NCBI RefSeq assembly: GCF_045679555.1
Contig: NC_092115.1
Span: 39,218,228 to 39,282,227 of the forward strand
DNA: 64,000 bases
Reading direction: 5' to 3'
Source: Salvelinus alpinus
Lineage: Eukaryota; Chordata; Actinopteri; Salmoniformes; Salmonidae
Shown: one piece after another, positions 25,156 to 37,894 of the stretch
Layout: every line of letters starts with the position of its first letter
How positions within the stretch are numbered: the stretch's first letter is position 1
Position numbers and translations under genes: made by a program
Notes under the pieces: generated by a model
The model's database searches: none
Told to the model about the DNA's origin: nothing
Seen by the model: only the letters and a program-made list of their open reading frames with translations

Positions 25156-26489
25156 TAGATAGTAACCTATGGCCTGTGCTTCTGAAGTAAAAAGATAACT
25201 GGGTTGCTAATCTAAGGATTATGTTTATGCAGATACAATGGACTGAATTTAGATGCTTTTTTATAAAGGCCGCACAGAGTAATCCTGAAAGAAAATACCT
25301 CTGGAGCATTTTGCCGGTCTTGTTTCACGAAGGAATATAAATAAGCATGTCTGTGTGTGCGCCTGCATTCCCAAATACAGGTATGCGTGCACGTTTGTGT
25401 GTGTAAACGCTCTGTATCTGTGTGTATCTAAAAGAGAGAGAGAGATCTATGGATGTGGCCACTACACAAATGATAGAATTTCATAGATCTATCTTCTCTT
25501 TTGTTCTTTATCAGGGCATTTTCTCTCATCTGTCCCCAGCTCCAGTCTACGGTGCTCAGTGGGAGGCAGCAGTTGCCTCACAAACCCCTGGACTTTAAAT
25601 AGCAACAGGAGGTGAAAAACAGTCCCTAATTGGCTACTTGTCCTGTACCAATGAGATTTATTTATTCTCTTCATGGTGAGACAGTTATTTCTTTATTTTT
25701 CCACTGAGTGAGAAAAGAGTTAGACGAGAAAGAGAGGGGCGGTGGAAGGATACAGCAAAAGGATACAGTTAGATGAAGAGGGAGACACACAGACAAGGGG
25801 GGAGAGGAACAGAGAGAAGGTGGCGTGAAACAGAGGGGAAGACAACATGAATCCGAGAGAGAGGGGCAGAGATATGGAAGGAGTGAGAAAGGGACAGATA
25901 AAAAGGGTAGACATGAAGGTACAGTATACTTTGAGTGGTTGTACAGACTGTTGGGTAAGAGGGAGGGAAATAAGGAGGTTGAGAGGTAGGTAGGGAAGGA
26001 TAAAGCGGGGGGGCGGAATGGGAACAGCAGAACATGGAGTTCTAGTCATAGAACTCATTATAAATAGAAACAGACTTGTTCCATCTCGGCTTTTCCTCCA
26101 ATTAAAACAGACAGTGTGCCTTTGGAGGGCATGCAGCAGTTTAGCTCTGTAACCATTACATTACCCTGTGTTCTAAACCCAGCTAAACTGTGTGTGTTTG
26201 TGTGTGCGTACGTGCGTGTACTACAGGGATAGGGTTAACCTGCATGGATTGCTGTTGTTGTGCATTAGTCATGAGAGGTCTGAGCAATGCTCTAACTTCA
26301 ACCAAAACATATATATATATATTTTTTTTGTATAGTATGAATCAAATATTTAGAACATTCTCAAATGTTCTTTCCTTCCTGTATTGGGCTCCCTATTAGC
26401 TGTTTCTTTAGCAACCGAGGGGGAAAAATACACAAGATACAGTCTGTGTTACAATGACATAACGTAGACACAAACAGTGAACATGACTG
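25156..26489. other. purine-rich tract, no gene
   Basis: 25430-25446 is a GA run, and 25710-26030 is strongly purine-rich on the + strand, giving Pro/Ser/Leu-rich frames on the other strand that are composition artefacts. AT dinucleotides and a T run lie near 26310-26330. No coding evidence. Confidence 0.4.
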
Positions 26490-27051
26490 TGAACGACGAT
26501 GATGAGACAGCCTATAGTGAAGAGGTCAGTGACATCAATGTCAGCAAGACACAGGAGCTGATTGTGGATTACAGGAAACGGAGGGCTGAGCACGCCCCCA
26601 TCCACATCGACGGGGCTGTAGTGGAGCGGGTCGAAATCATCAAGTTCCTATGTGTCCACATCACTAAAGAATTATCATGGTCTACACACACCAACACAGT
26701 CATGAAGAAGGCAGGAGGCTGAAAAGATTTGGCACAGGCCCTCAGATCCTCAAAAGGTTCTATAGCTGCACCATCGAGAGCATCCTGACTGGCTGCATCA
26801 CTTCCTGGTATGGCAACTGCTCGGCATCCGATCACAAGGCGCTTCAGAGGGTAGTGCGTACGGCCGAGTACATCACTGGGGCCGAGCTCCCTGCCATCCA
26901 GGATCTCTATACCAGGCGGTGTCAGAGGAAGGCCCTAAAAATTGACAAAGACTCCAGCCACAAACGTCATAGACTTTTCTCTTTGCTACTGCACAGCAAG
27001 CGGTATCGATGCACCAAGTCTGGAACAAACGGGACTCTACCCCCTACATAG
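26483..27051 (+). pseudogene. LINE reverse transcriptase C-terminal region
   Basis: Frame 26477-26722 encodes VSKTQELIVDYRKRRAEHAPI, FLCVHITKELSWSTHT; frame 26677-27051 continues with RLKRFGTGPQILKRFYSCT, SILTGCITSWYGNCSASD and RRCQRKALKI. This is the conserved region after the catalytic palm in L2-type elements. The frames overlap with one frameshift near 26720. The protein lacks fingers and palm, so it has no polymerase activity. Confidence 0.85.
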
Positions 27052-27164
27052 CAGCCGTAAGACTGCTATATAGTTAAAACTCTCTGCGTTGACCCTTTTT
27101 GGTTCAACTCTTTTGCTGCTACTGTTTATTATCCATCCTGTTGCCTAGTCACTTTATCCCTACC

Positions 27165-28393
27165 TAGACTACATGACCAAAAATATGTGGACACCCCTTG
27201 AAATTAGTGGATTCGGCTATTTCAGTCACACCCGTTGCTGACAGGTGTATAAAATCAAGCATACAGCTATGCAATCTCCATAGACAAACATTGGCAGTAA
27301 AATGGCCAGTACCGAAGAGCTCAGTGACTTTCAACATGGTACAGTCATTGGATTCCACCTTTCCAACAAGTCAGTTCGTCAAATTTCTGCCCTGCTAGAG
27401 CTGCCCGGTCAACTGTAAGTGCTGTTATTGTAAGTGGAAACGTCTAGGAGCAACAACAGCTCTGCCGCGAGGTGGTAGGCCACACAAGCTCACAGAACGG
27501 GACCACCAAGTGCTGAAGCGCGTAGCACGTAAAAATCATCTGTCCTCGGTTGCAACACTCACTACCGAGTTCCAAATTGCCTCTGGAAGCAACGTCAGCA
27601 CAAGAACTGTTCATCGGAAACTTCATGAAATGGGTTTCAATGCCGAGCAGCCGCACACAAGCCTAAGATCACCATGTGCAATGCCAAGCACTTGGCTAGA
27701 ATGGTATAAAGCTCGCCGCCATTGTACTCTGGAGCAGTGGAAACGCGTTCTCTGGAGTGATGAATCACGCTTCACCATCTAGCAGTCCGACAGACAAATC
27801 TGGGTATGGCGGATGCCAGGAAAACGCTAACTGCCTCTTTGCATTGTGCCAACTGTAGTTTGGTGGAGGAGGAATAATGGTCAGGGGATGTTTTTCATGG
27901 TTCAGGCTAGGTCCCTTAGTTCCAGTGAAGGGAAATCTTAACGCTACTGCATACAATGAATGAAATTCTGGACGATTCTGTGCTTCCAACTTTGTGGCAA
28001 CAGTTTGGGGTAGGCCCTTACCTGTTTCAGCATGACAATGCCCACGTGCACAAAGCGAAGTCCACACAAAAATGGTTTGTCGAGATCGGTGTGGAAGAAC
28101 TTGACTGGCCAGCACAAAGCCCTGACCTCAACCCCATCAAACACCTTTGGGATATAATTGGAACTCTGACTACGAGCCAGGCCTAGTCGCCCAACGTCAT
28201 TTCCCAACCTCACTAATGCTCTTGGGGCTGAATGGAAGCAAGTCCCCGCAGCAATGTTCCAACATCTAGTGGAAAGCCTTTCCAGACGAATGGAGGCTGT
28301 AATAGCAGCAAAGGGGGCACCAACTCCATATTAATGCCCATGATTTCGGAATTAGATGTTCGGCAAGCAGGTGTCCAAATACTTTTGGTCATA
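27165..28393 (+). mobile_element. Tc1-like transposon (copy I), nested in a LINE
   Basis: Left terminus GACTACATGACCAAAAATATGT at 27167 and right terminus ...GTCCAAATACTTTTGGTCAT near 28393 match copies H and K. The right terminus appears trimmed by several bases. Transposase runs on the + strand. Confidence 0.88.
27302..28186 (+). pseudogene. Tc1-like transposase (copy I), broken
   Basis: The coding order is readable: MASTEELSDFQHGTVIG-type start at 27302, helix-turn-helix regions to 27660 (frame 27510-27782 with TVHRKLHEMGF), LEQWKRVLWSDESRFTI containing the first catalytic Asp, then a stop at 27781, and GPYLFQHDNAHVHKA (second Asp) followed by [17 protein letters not shown] (27956-28186). 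The residue normally Glu in NPIEHLW is Lys here, so the third catalytic residue is lost in addition to the frameshifts. Confidence 0.85.
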
Positions 28394-28635
28394 TGTACAT
28401 ACAGTATCTACCGAAATTACCTCATACCCCTGCACATCAACTTAGTATTGGTGCCCTCTGTATATAGTTATTGTAACTCATTGTGTATTCATTCCTTGTG
28501 TTATTATTTTTTTTTCTTTTTTTCTTTTTTTCTCTCTGCATTGTTGAGAAGGGCCTGTAACAAAACATTTCACTGTTAGTCTACACCTTTTGTTTACAAA
28601 ACATGTAACAAATAAGATTTTATTTTGACTAACTT

Positions 28636-28829
28636 ACCTCTAGTGAAACACAAAGCCGTTATTAGTGACCTGCAAAAAAGAACAGCAATGTCGTACCGTT
28701 TATGTGACCAGTCTCATACTTGGTAAGACCACTGTTGGTTTCACAACTGAAAGCAAAGAGCTCCCTTGAGTATCAAATGGGAAACCCAAGTGGAAAAAAT
28801 ATATACTTCATGAATACGTTTTAAGTATA
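28636..28829. other. short spacer, nothing recognised
   Basis: AT-rich sequence between the LINE tail and the next Tc1 element. Confidence 0.3.
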
Positions 28830-29109
28830 TAAGCTCAGCAAAAAAAGAAACGTCTCTTTTTCAGGACCCTGTCTTTCAAAAATAATTTGTAAAAATCCAA
28901 AATAACTTCACAGATCTTCATTGTAAAGGGTTTAAACACTGTTTCCCACGCTTGTTCAATGAACCATAAACAATTAACGACCATGCACGTGTGGAACGGT
29001 CGTTAAGACACTAACAGCTTACAGACAGTAGGCAATTAAGGTCACAGTTATGAAAACTTAGGACACTAAAGAGGCCTTTCCACTGACTCTGAAAAGCACC
29101 AAAAGAAAG

Positions 29110-30750
29110 ATGCCCAGGGTCCCTGCTCATCTGCGTGAACGTACCTTAGGCATGCTGCAAGGAGGCATGAGGACTGCAGATGTGGCCAGGACAATAAATT
29201 GCAATGTCCGTACTGTGAGAAGCCTAAGACAGCGCTACAGGGAGACAGGACGGACAGCTGATCGTTCTCGCAGTGGCAGACCACGTGTAACAACACCTGC
29301 ACAGGATCGGTACATCTGAACATCACACCTGCGGGACAGGTACATGAAGGCAACAACAACTGCCCGAGTTACACCAGGAACGCACAATCCCTCTATCAGT
29401 GCTCAGACTGTCTGCAGTAGGCTGAGAGAGGCTGGACTGAGGGCTTTGTAGGCTTGTTGTAAAGGCAGGTCCTCACCAGACATCACCGGCAACAACGTCA
29501 CCTATGGGCACAAACCCACCGCCGCTGGACCAGACAGGACTGGCAAAAAGTGCTCTTCACTGACGAGTCGTGGTTTTGTCTCACCAGGGGGGATGGTCGG
29601 ATTCGCGTTTATTGTCAAAGGAATGAGCGTTATACCGAAGCCTGTACTCTGAAGCGGGATCGATTTGGAGGTGGAGGGTCCGTCATGGTCTGGGGCGGTG
29701 TGTCACAGCATCATCAGACTGAGCTTGTTGTCATTGCAGGCAATCTCAACGCTGTGCATTACAGGGAAGACATCCTCCTCCCTCATGTGGTACCCTTCCT
29801 GCAGGATCATCCTGACATGACCCTCACACGGAACCCAAACCGGCTGCGCGTGTGCGCCGTCGTGCGCTATCGTGCATAAATTTATTTTGACCCACCACAC
29901 AAACCCGATCACGACACGCAGGTTAAAATATCAAAACAAACTCTGAACCAATGACATTAATTTGGGGACAGGTCGAAAAGCATTAAACATGTATGGCAAT
30001 TTAGGTAGCTAGCTTGCACTTGCTAGCTAATGTTAATTTGTCCTATTTAGCTAGCTTGTTGTTGCTAGCTAATTTGTCCTGGGATATAAACATTGAGTTG
30101 TTATTTTACCTGAAATGCACAAGGACCTCTACTCCGACAATTAATCCACACATAAAATGGCCAACCGAATCGTTTCTAGTCATCTCTCCTCCTTCCAGGC
30201 TTTTTCATCTTTGAACTTATATGGTGATCGCATCTAAACTTTCATTGTATTACCATGACAACCGGCAACAAAGTTCGTCTTTCAGTCACCCACATAACTA
30301 ATGAGGAGATGGCACGTGGGTACCTGCTTCTATAAACCAATCAGGAGATGGGAGAGGCAGGACTTTCAGCTCGATCTGCGTCAGAAATAGGAACGACTTC
30401 TATTTTAGGCCTTGGCGTCGCAGACACTCGTTGGCGCAATATTTGAATAACATGGATTTCTAAATGTATTTTGCGACGCCTGCGCACGCGACGTGTCCGG
30501 TCTGGTCAGCATGTCAGCATGACAATGCCACCAGCCATACTGCTCATTATGTGCCTAATTTCCTGCAAGACAGGAATGTCAGTGTTCTGCCATGTCCAGC
30601 GACGAGCCCAGATCTCAATCCCATTGAGCATGTCTGGAACCTGTTGGATCAGAGGGTGAGGGCTAGAGCCATTGCCCCCAAAAATATCCGGGAACTTGCA
30701 GGTGCCTTGGTGGAAGTGGGGTAACATCTCACAGAACTGGCAAATCTGGT
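29110..30750 (+). pseudogene. Tc1-like transposase (copy J), interrupted by a MITE
   Basis: The frame from 29110 encodes the N-terminal helix-turn-helix region MPRVPAHLRERTLGMLQGGM...VARTINCNVRTVRSLRQRYR and GRPRV; a stop follows at 29317. The core resumes at 29550 with MLFTDESWFCL (first Asp) and SVMVWGGVSQ, up to 29825. After the MITE, 30515-30724 gives QHDNATSHTA (second Asp) and TSPDLNPIEHVWNLLDQRVR (catalytic Glu). All three catalytic positions are present, but the stop, a frameshift and the insertion make it inactive. Confidence 0.88.
29826..30514. mobile_element. MITE inserted in Tc1 copy J
   Basis: The left end ACACGGAACCCAAACCGG and the reverse complement of the right end share 12 of 18 bases and both continue into CpG-rich sequence. 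Removing 29826-30514 restores an uninterrupted Tc1 sequence (GACCCTC joined to CAGCATGAC), so no target duplication is evident. The interior includes GCTAGCTAA repeats near 30000-30075 and has no coding region. Confidence 0.75.
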
Positions 30751-31021
30751 GCAGTCCATGAGGAGGAGATGCACAGCAGTACTTAATGCAGCTGGTGGCC
30801 ACACCAGATACTGACTGTTACTTTTGATTTTGCCCCCCCCCCCCCCCTTTGTTCAGGAACACATTATTCCATTTATTTTAGTCACATGTCTGTGGAACTT
30901 GTTCAGTTTATGTCTCAGTTGTTGAATCTTGTTATGTTCATACAAATATTTACACATGTTTATTTTGCTGAAAATAAACGCAGTTGACAGTGAGAGGATG
31001 TTTCTTTTTTTGCTGAGTTTA

Positions 31022-31449
31022 GAAGTACTGTACGTCAGTGATAATTATACTTTATCTAAATTGTAACTAATTTAAATATGTTTAATACATTTTAATGTCC
31101 ACTTTATTATTGTTTTATTAGCATTGATGTATTTTAAATTATAATGATATTTTTTTTTACATTTTTTGTACTTAGCATATTTGATAAAGAGCCAAATAAA
31201 TATTCTCTGAATACACTTTAGGTACATTTTATGTATATTTCTCATAAATTTGACATATACTAAAATCGAAGTTCAGTATAACTGTAAGTCAATATATTAT
31301 TTAAAAAACTAGCATGATCAATTAAATGGTATGTAAAATATAATTCCTGTATATTCTATATGAAGAAAGTGCAAGTGTACTTTTACCAACAAAAAAAACA
31401 TTTAGTATTGTTATTAGCCACATAAAGGTTACCTTGATTCAACAAAGCA
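31022..31449. other. AT-rich spacer
   Basis: Very AT-rich, no frame of note and no terminal repeats seen. Confidence 0.3.
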
Positions 31450-31790
31450 TCTTACCCAGCTAGCACATTTGGTTCCTTGCAAGTTGTGGGAATGTATGTT
31501 TTTGGTTTCACATTGGTTGTGGGAACGAAGCCATACATTTCCTGACCAATCTTCTGAGACTAGAAGTAGAAATTTTGCCTGTTCTGGGAACATTTATTTT
31601 TAGATTGCAGGTAGGTGCTGCGAATGTTTCACTCTGGTTCCTTTAAAGTTTTAATTGGAGCTTTTATTAACACGCTGAGAATGGAAAATATAGGTTATGT
31701 GGAGGTTTTTAAATAACGTCTTTAAAACGTTCACTGAATGTTTTAAATAACACTGCTAGATTATTTTGGGTTAACTTTTTTGAACTCCAA
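31450..31790 (+). repeat. degenerate GAACGTT-type dispersed repeat
   Basis: It starts CCCAGCTAGCACATTTGGTT and contains GTTGTGGGAA, GTTCTGGGAACATT and AAAACGTTCACTGAATGTT. The left part is the reverse-orientation homologue of 10140-10345. Confidence 0.5.
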
Positions 31791-31839
31791 GGCCAGATAG
31801 GACACATGGAAATGTATTTCTTTAGGCATTGACCATGCA

Positions 31840-31965
31840 AACAGATACATGTTTTATTGTGACACATGCATCAGTGAGATTCAAACCTTTAATCTTCTGT
31901 TCTTTATCCACGGAATTAGTCCACTGTGCCACCAGGATGGTGTTTTTATGCATGCAAAGCTGTTC
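31840..31965 (-). repeat. tRNA-like sequence
   Basis: On the - strand, GGTGGCACAGTGGACTAATT resembles a tRNA D-arm/A box and GGTTTGAATCTC a B box about 45 bases further. It is probably a degenerate tRNA-derived repeat rather than a tRNA gene, because acceptor-stem pairing was not found. Confidence 0.4.
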
Positions 31966-32892
31966 ATTTTTGTCTATTCAAACACACCCCATTTTAAAGG
32001 AAACAAGCACTCATTAAGATCAGGTGTGGCCAATGAGCGGGTCAGGTGTGGCTAATCACTTAACAAGATAGAGGATCGAGAGTTTTGAGGATGCTGAGAG
32101 CTGAATGCATATGTTTTTAAATAACACTCTTAGAACATTACTAATGTTTTATTGTTTTAATTTATTTATAGAGAAATAACACTCCCAAGGAGTGTCCCTC
32201 GTTTAGGGCTAAACACTGGTCCTTTGGGGAAGCACAGTGGGGGGAGTGTACAAGATCAAAACATTTCACAATCTTTATTTCAAACAGAGTTGAACAAAAG
32301 TCCTGATATTATACCTGTAGCATTGATGTCAATAAAGCTATGCTACCCTCTAAAGCAGTGCTTATCAATTCTCTGGTAATGTCCCTGTTGTCATGCCGAT
32401 AATCAGAGGTAGAAGCGTATATTATTATCGTGGTTAGGGAAGTGCCATCTACCCACACACCTTGCACATATTGTTCACGCATGTCGTCGGTGCCTACTCT
32501 GATGTGTACTCAGTGTATTAATACACCTGTTACATAAAATCTAAATCTAAAAACACGGGGGAAAAAGGGGGTAAGTACAAGTTTTTGCCTTTTTAGATCA
32601 TCATCAGCAAACATCATTAGCAACGTCATCATCACCGTAATCATCAACATTACCATCATCATCATCATCCCCGTATTATGACAACCGAGGACAATGAAAC
32701 CAAAGAGAAATACCAAAAGAAAGACAGAAAGACAAAGAACCAGAGAAAGAAAAACACACGTACATACACACAATCTTTACTTCCCAGTCAGACAGTCACA
32801 TCTGTTCTGGCATATGCCTGCGGCTTTTACGTTTGGCCACTTACTCATTCCACCCTTCTGCTCCCCCATCCCAGACACACAAGACCCATATC

Positions 32893-33012
32893 CAAAAAGC
32901 ATCTCAGAGTAAAGTGCTGATCTAGGATCTGTCCATGTAATATTATTCATTATGATCTAAAAGGCAAAACTGAGTCTAGATCAGCACTCCTACTCTGAGA
33001 TGTTTTGTGAGG
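32893..33012. mobile_element. palindromic MITE, copy 1
   Basis: Left arm AGCATCTCAGAGTAAAGTGC and right arm (ending at about 33012) are inverted copies over about 33 bases, both including CTGATCTAG/CTAGATCAG. The loop is about 50 bp. A second copy is at 50626-50742. Confidence 0.75.
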
Positions 33013-34225
33013 ATGGGAAGTGTGGGGCCCGAAGCCAGATTTGGTTCAGGAGCCCTCTGAATATCGGGGGCCCCCTCTGTTTATCGGGGCCCCCTCTGTG
33101 TGTAGGCAGAGCACTGCTGACGTGGGCTAATTGAGTGACTGTCAGTAACTGACATAAGGGGAAAACTGCTGATGCACAACCAATTTTCAAAATTGCACCT
33201 TGTGTATTACACTTTTCTAACTCTCAACAGTCAGTTGCGACACCAACTGGGTTCCTAAAAGTTTTGTGCTTTTCATGAAAAGTTTTCTTATTGTTCTCTG
33301 AACAATTTGAGAACATGACTTTAAATAGAACCACGAGGAAACATGTAGGAATCGTTATGCTGATTTACTGAAATTCCCACAGAAGAACGTTGTTTCTCAA
33401 AGGCCCAGTACAGTAAAAATATGGTTTCTCCTGTTTTTTTGTCATATTGTACAACAGCTGATGAAACTACCACTGTAAAAGTGTGAAAACATTTGATCAG
33501 TGTTATATCCTGATAGTTGCTGGTTGAAAATGCAATCCACACAGGACCTTCTAATCAGCAGATTTGCATGAGCGGGAGTTTCTGGTTTCCATGGTGATAT
33601 CACCATGCAGATTGGTTAATCTGCCAAAAACAGCTAATTTTCAGTCTTCCCCTCCCCACTCAGACCACTCCTAGACAGTCTATAGCAAAATTCTTGCTTG
33701 GGAACTAGTTTGCTAAAAAGCAATTTTTGTTCATTTTAATGGAAGATACTTATTGTTACCCAGAAAGGATTTGATATTGATATAAAAAATGGCTGCATTG
33801 AGCCTTTAACGCTCCGTGAAGTATTTGAGAACATTCCCAACGTCAAACCAGGTAAACATTTTAATTAAACGTAACCATGTTTGAACTTAGGAAACGTTCT
33901 AGAAACGTTCTATTAACCCTTTGACGTGTACGATCACATATTTGTGATCATTGTTGAGTGGTCCCTGCAGCGTACCATCGCAAATATGTGATTGGAACAG
34001 TAGCAACAGAACGTATGATGCAACAAAAGTGTCTAAACGGCACTGTTGTCTGAAACGCATCTAAACATCGTTTTGTGTCGATGGGAAATAAAGACCTTCA
34101 CAACTGTATTCCTCAATTTCACCTTTTATTGTAGATAAATGCGAACTTCATTATCCAAGCGTCACGCAGAACACATCCACAGCCAAACGTATTCCATAAG
34201 CCTTTTTAAATAACAGGTTGTGCTG
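33013..34225. other. no gene; degenerate repeat sequence
   Basis: 33240-33400 and 33800-33915 contain GAACATT/GAAACGTTCT-type motifs of the dispersed family seen at 31450. GATCACATATTTGTGATC at about 33934-33951 is a short perfect palindrome. No coding region. Confidence 0.3.
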
Positions 34226-34235
34226 AAAAAAAAAT

Positions 34236-34384
34236 CCAGATGACACTGTGGAAATTGTGTACTGCCCTATGGGACTCTCAATCACAGCCAGATGTGATAT
34301 TACCTGGATTTGAAACAGGGACTGTAGAGAAACCTCTTGCACTGAGATGCAGTGCCTTAGACCACTGCACCACTCAGGTACTGA
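34236..34384 (-). mobile_element. tRNA-derived SINE, 3'-truncated
   Basis: On the - strand this is the same family as 17541-17768: head GAGTGGTGCAGTGGTCTAAG with A box, B box-like TTTCAAATCC, then GATTGAGAGTCCCATAGGGC. The tail past about 34236 is missing. Confidence 0.8.
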
Positions 34385-34574
34385 ATTTTTTTTAATTCTC
34401 ATTTCAGAGAGCACAACACATCTCCCACCCAGTAGTTATAAGATCGGGGAACCGCCATCTTCCAGTTCTGGAGTATTAGCCATCTAGCTAGAAGAGTTAA
34501 GCAACAGTGTCCAACTGATTTCTTGACAGAGGGCTGCCTATTGGCAGTACTCCAAAAAGTGCTGTAAGTGGAGA

Positions 34575-35770
34575 CGGATCTATAACAGTGCCATATTTAT
34601 CATAGAAACATTTAAATAAGAATTCCCAGAAACCAGACAGTTTATGACAGTCCCAAAACACATAAAACAGTGTGGCTGCTTCCGTTTTACATTGAACACA
34701 GGTAGGATCAAAATCAAAGAATAATCTTCAGAGTTTCGCTCCGGACCAATGGATACAGTGAACCACCTTGAATTGAATGAGGCTGTGTCTAGTGCTAAAA
34801 GAGGACGAATGCACCCTGTACAGCACAGATTCCCAGCTGTCTTCCCCAAGTCCCTCCCTCAAATCCTTTTCCCATCGAGTCTTCCCAAGGCACCAAATAA
34901 GGGTTGTGTAAGTCATTAATGATTGCATACAGTATATATCTGAAATTGCACCCTTAGGAAGCTTGTTTAGCTAAAAAATGCTCTCTATAGCTGTACTCGC
35001 GGGCCTATTGGGAAATTAAGAGGTGTTGGATCTAACAAAGTTCCTAGTCTGGAGATAGCAAAGTGGGATTGGGGAGGCTGAACTTTTCCTGTAGCTGAGT
35101 AAAAGAGGGAAATGTATCGTCAAAGAATAATTGGGCCAGTGAAGAGAGGCCTAGTGAGTGCCAGATGCCAAAAGCCCCATCATTTAAAGATGGAGGAAAT
35201 CAGATGTTCTGATTGGACCTGATAGAGAAAGCCTCTAAGGCTAAACGGAACTGATTCCACATTTTAAGAGACTGCTTTACAATTGGGTTGACACTCCTTT
35301 TGCCTAGGGACACTGGGAGAGACGAGCACAACACAGAGGAAAGTGCAGCAGGTTTACGTGATTCAGACTCGATCTGGATCCCAGAGTGGTCTTGGGCAAG
35401 TAGGATCAGTCTGCAGCCAGTACAAAAGGGCTCTGAAATTTGCAGTCCAATAGTATGTCTGAAAATTTGGTAGAGTTAAACCACCCAATGCCTTAGGCTT
35501 CTGTAAATGTTTTTCTACAAATCTGCGGTACCTTGCCATCCCAAATAAAATACATGAATGCTTGGTTCAGTGAATTGAAAAAAGATTATGGAATAAAAAT
35601 AGGTAAACATTGAAGTAAATATAAACGTTTGGGCCACACATTCATTTTAATGACGTTAACCTTTCCAATAAGAGAAAGAGAGAGACTTACAAAAAGTTAA
35701 AACATTTTCAAACTATCTTAGAGCAACGTTTTCCTTAAACAAATTTGAATATTTCCTTTAAACTCCCAAG
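34575..35770 (-). mobile_element. L1/Tx1-type LINE ORF2 C-terminal remnant
   Basis: The - strand frame 34928-34728 encodes LGKTRWEKDLREGLGEDSW and HSLIQFKVVHCIHWSGAKL, the conserved C-terminal block of L1/Tx1 ORF2 proteins. Broken frames up to about 35770 give further related sequence, including a VHKGGLGLPN-type join near 35490. The element has no RT core here. Confidence 0.65.
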
Positions 35771-37894
35771 TAGGGGAATTGATCCTGGACAATCCTAAAC
35801 TGAATGCTTGTAAAAGAGCACCCCTACAGTATCGGTGGGTCCCCCGCGGGACAGTTGAGCTAACGTAGGCTAATGTGATTAGCATGAGGTTATGAGTAAC
35901 AAGAACATTTCCCAGGACATACTGTATCTGATATTGGCAGAAAGCTTACATTCTTGTTAATCTAACTGCACTGTCCAATTTACAGTAGCTATTAATAAAC
36001 CAATTAGACACATTTGGCCAGTCTTGATACAAAATGTTTGAACAGAAATGCAATTGTTCATTGGATCAGTCTAAACCGTTGCACATGCACTGCTGCCATC
36101 TAGTGGCTAAAATCTAAATTGCGCGTGGGCTGGAATAATACATTATGGCCTTTCTCTTGCATTTCAAAGATGATGGTACAAAAACACGTTTTTTTCTTCG
36201 TATTATCTTTTACCAGACTAAATGTGTAACATTCTCCTATATTAATTTAACATTTCCACAAACAAGTGTTTCCTTTCAAATGGTATCAAGAATATGCATA
36301 TCCTTACTTCAGGTCCTGAGCTACAGGCAGTTAGATTTGGGTATTTAATTTTAGGCGAAATTGGGAAAAAAGGGTACGATCCTTAATAACCCTTTCCACT
36401 CGTGGGAATTGGTTTATATGCATAGGGCTACATTTAAATGTTTCTTACGGAAGAAATATGAAATGCATAACCATGGTAGCAATTGAAAGGGAACAGTGTG
36501 GAGATTATGGGAAAATTATTAGACCAAATGTGAGGACACAACAGTTCACCTGACACAAGACTGAATCCAACATTACACTGTCGATTTTATGTGTATTTCA
36601 CATTTACTGTACTTTTCGCCGCATTTGTTGATAAACGAAATCTGACAATTCTCTGGATACATTCAGTATCATGATAAAAATGTTCATGGAAAATATGGGG
36701 TAGATGCAACATATGACAAAAAAATGACAAAGGTTTGAGTGAGAGCTCTAACTGGTGTCTTCAAGTGGCCACACCTCTCCACAGTGTGCATAGTTCCTAA
36801 GTAATTTCAATGCACTTTTTTGACTCAAAGAAGAGTCTTCAACTTTAAAGTGCCTTTTTTTTTTTTCTCTCCTAGCTGTTGTTGAGGAACTAGAGCAAGC
36901 ACACTTGTGGTTATTTTGTTTGGAACACAACCCTGCAATCCCTGCAATCACACAAATACTGCTGTTGTTTACTCAATCCAAAAATGGTCCGTTTATAAAT
37001 CACAATCTGGGTGAGGTGGGCATCATTTGAAACCTTGTTCTACTGCCAACACGGCTAGCTAAGTTATAAAATATGATATTACAGTGTTAGGGCTTTCACA
37101 AAGCAATTCAGGGAAACACATCATTTCGGTGCGCACAGAAATGAGTCATAAGTGCATTCAGTTGCGTGTGCCGCGGTGATATTTTATCTTCACAATAGAC
37201 ACAGTAGGCTCATTCTGTTCAGAACAACCCAGGGTATGACACCATGTCATCTGCTAACTGTACATCAAACATAGTGATCATAAACACTGACACTGTATAT
37301 GACATGAGTTTTATAATGTGAAGTGCATATTTGTACTCACAGGTGTTTGGCTTGCTTGTATGATATCAAAAGGTGGATTTATTATAATTCTCAACATCTC
37401 ATAAAAAAAAACAATAGTCTTCTTCATTTACAGCATTTTCCTCACTTAGACAACAAACGAGTTCCCCGATTAGTGGGAGGGATTGTCGCACGAGGTCCTC
37501 CAGTTCACCACTCACGTTCCGCACTTTAGTTGTTTACATTGAAGTAATAATTTAACATTTCAATAAATGTGTGATATGTCATTAAAAGTACAATGTTATT
37601 CATTTGGAAGATGAACATTTAAGTAAGGTAAATATGAGGATAAACATATTTAAAAAATGTACCTGCAGAAAAGGATGCTGTGTAATATGCAAATATTTTT
37701 TGCATATACTTTTTGGAAAGTATAGATAAGTATATTTTGTGGACATTTAAGTTAAAAATGCCTTTTTTTAAAGTATACTCATGTATATTTTCTTGAGATA
37801 TGAAAAAGTGGAAGCACAATCATTATCACTGTCATCTTTCTCTTTCTCTGTACTCTTCAGGGACCTCATTTGGAAACCGTGCATACATATTTGC
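35771..37894. other. no recognisable gene
   Basis: AT-rich single-copy-looking sequence. Short frames carry no domain. It could hold regulatory sequence of c2cd4c or be old repeats; nothing specific is seen. Confidence 0.25.

Larger units (their letters stand above)
26490..28635 (+). mobile_element. L2/CR1-type LINE 3' part, split by a Tc1 insertion
   Basis: The LINE occupies 26490-27164 and resumes at 28394-28635, ending in ATGTAACAAATAAGATTTTATTTTGA-like tail sequence. It is 5'-truncated, retaining only the region after the FADD motif. A Tc1 element (27165-28393) sits in its 3' UTR, so the LINE is the older insertion. Confidence 0.88.
28830..31021 (+). mobile_element. Tc1-like transposon (copy J) carrying a MITE
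   Basis: Inverted termini TAAGCTCAGCAAAAAAAGAA (28830) and its near complement ending at 31021. Transposase is on the + strand, interrupted by a 689-bp MITE at 29826-30514. Without the MITE the element would be about 1.5 kb, a normal Tc1 size. Confidence 0.9.

Noticed and set aside
25720-26058. Pro/Leu/Ser-rich reverse-strand frames
   Set aside because: Composition artefact of a purine-rich tract.
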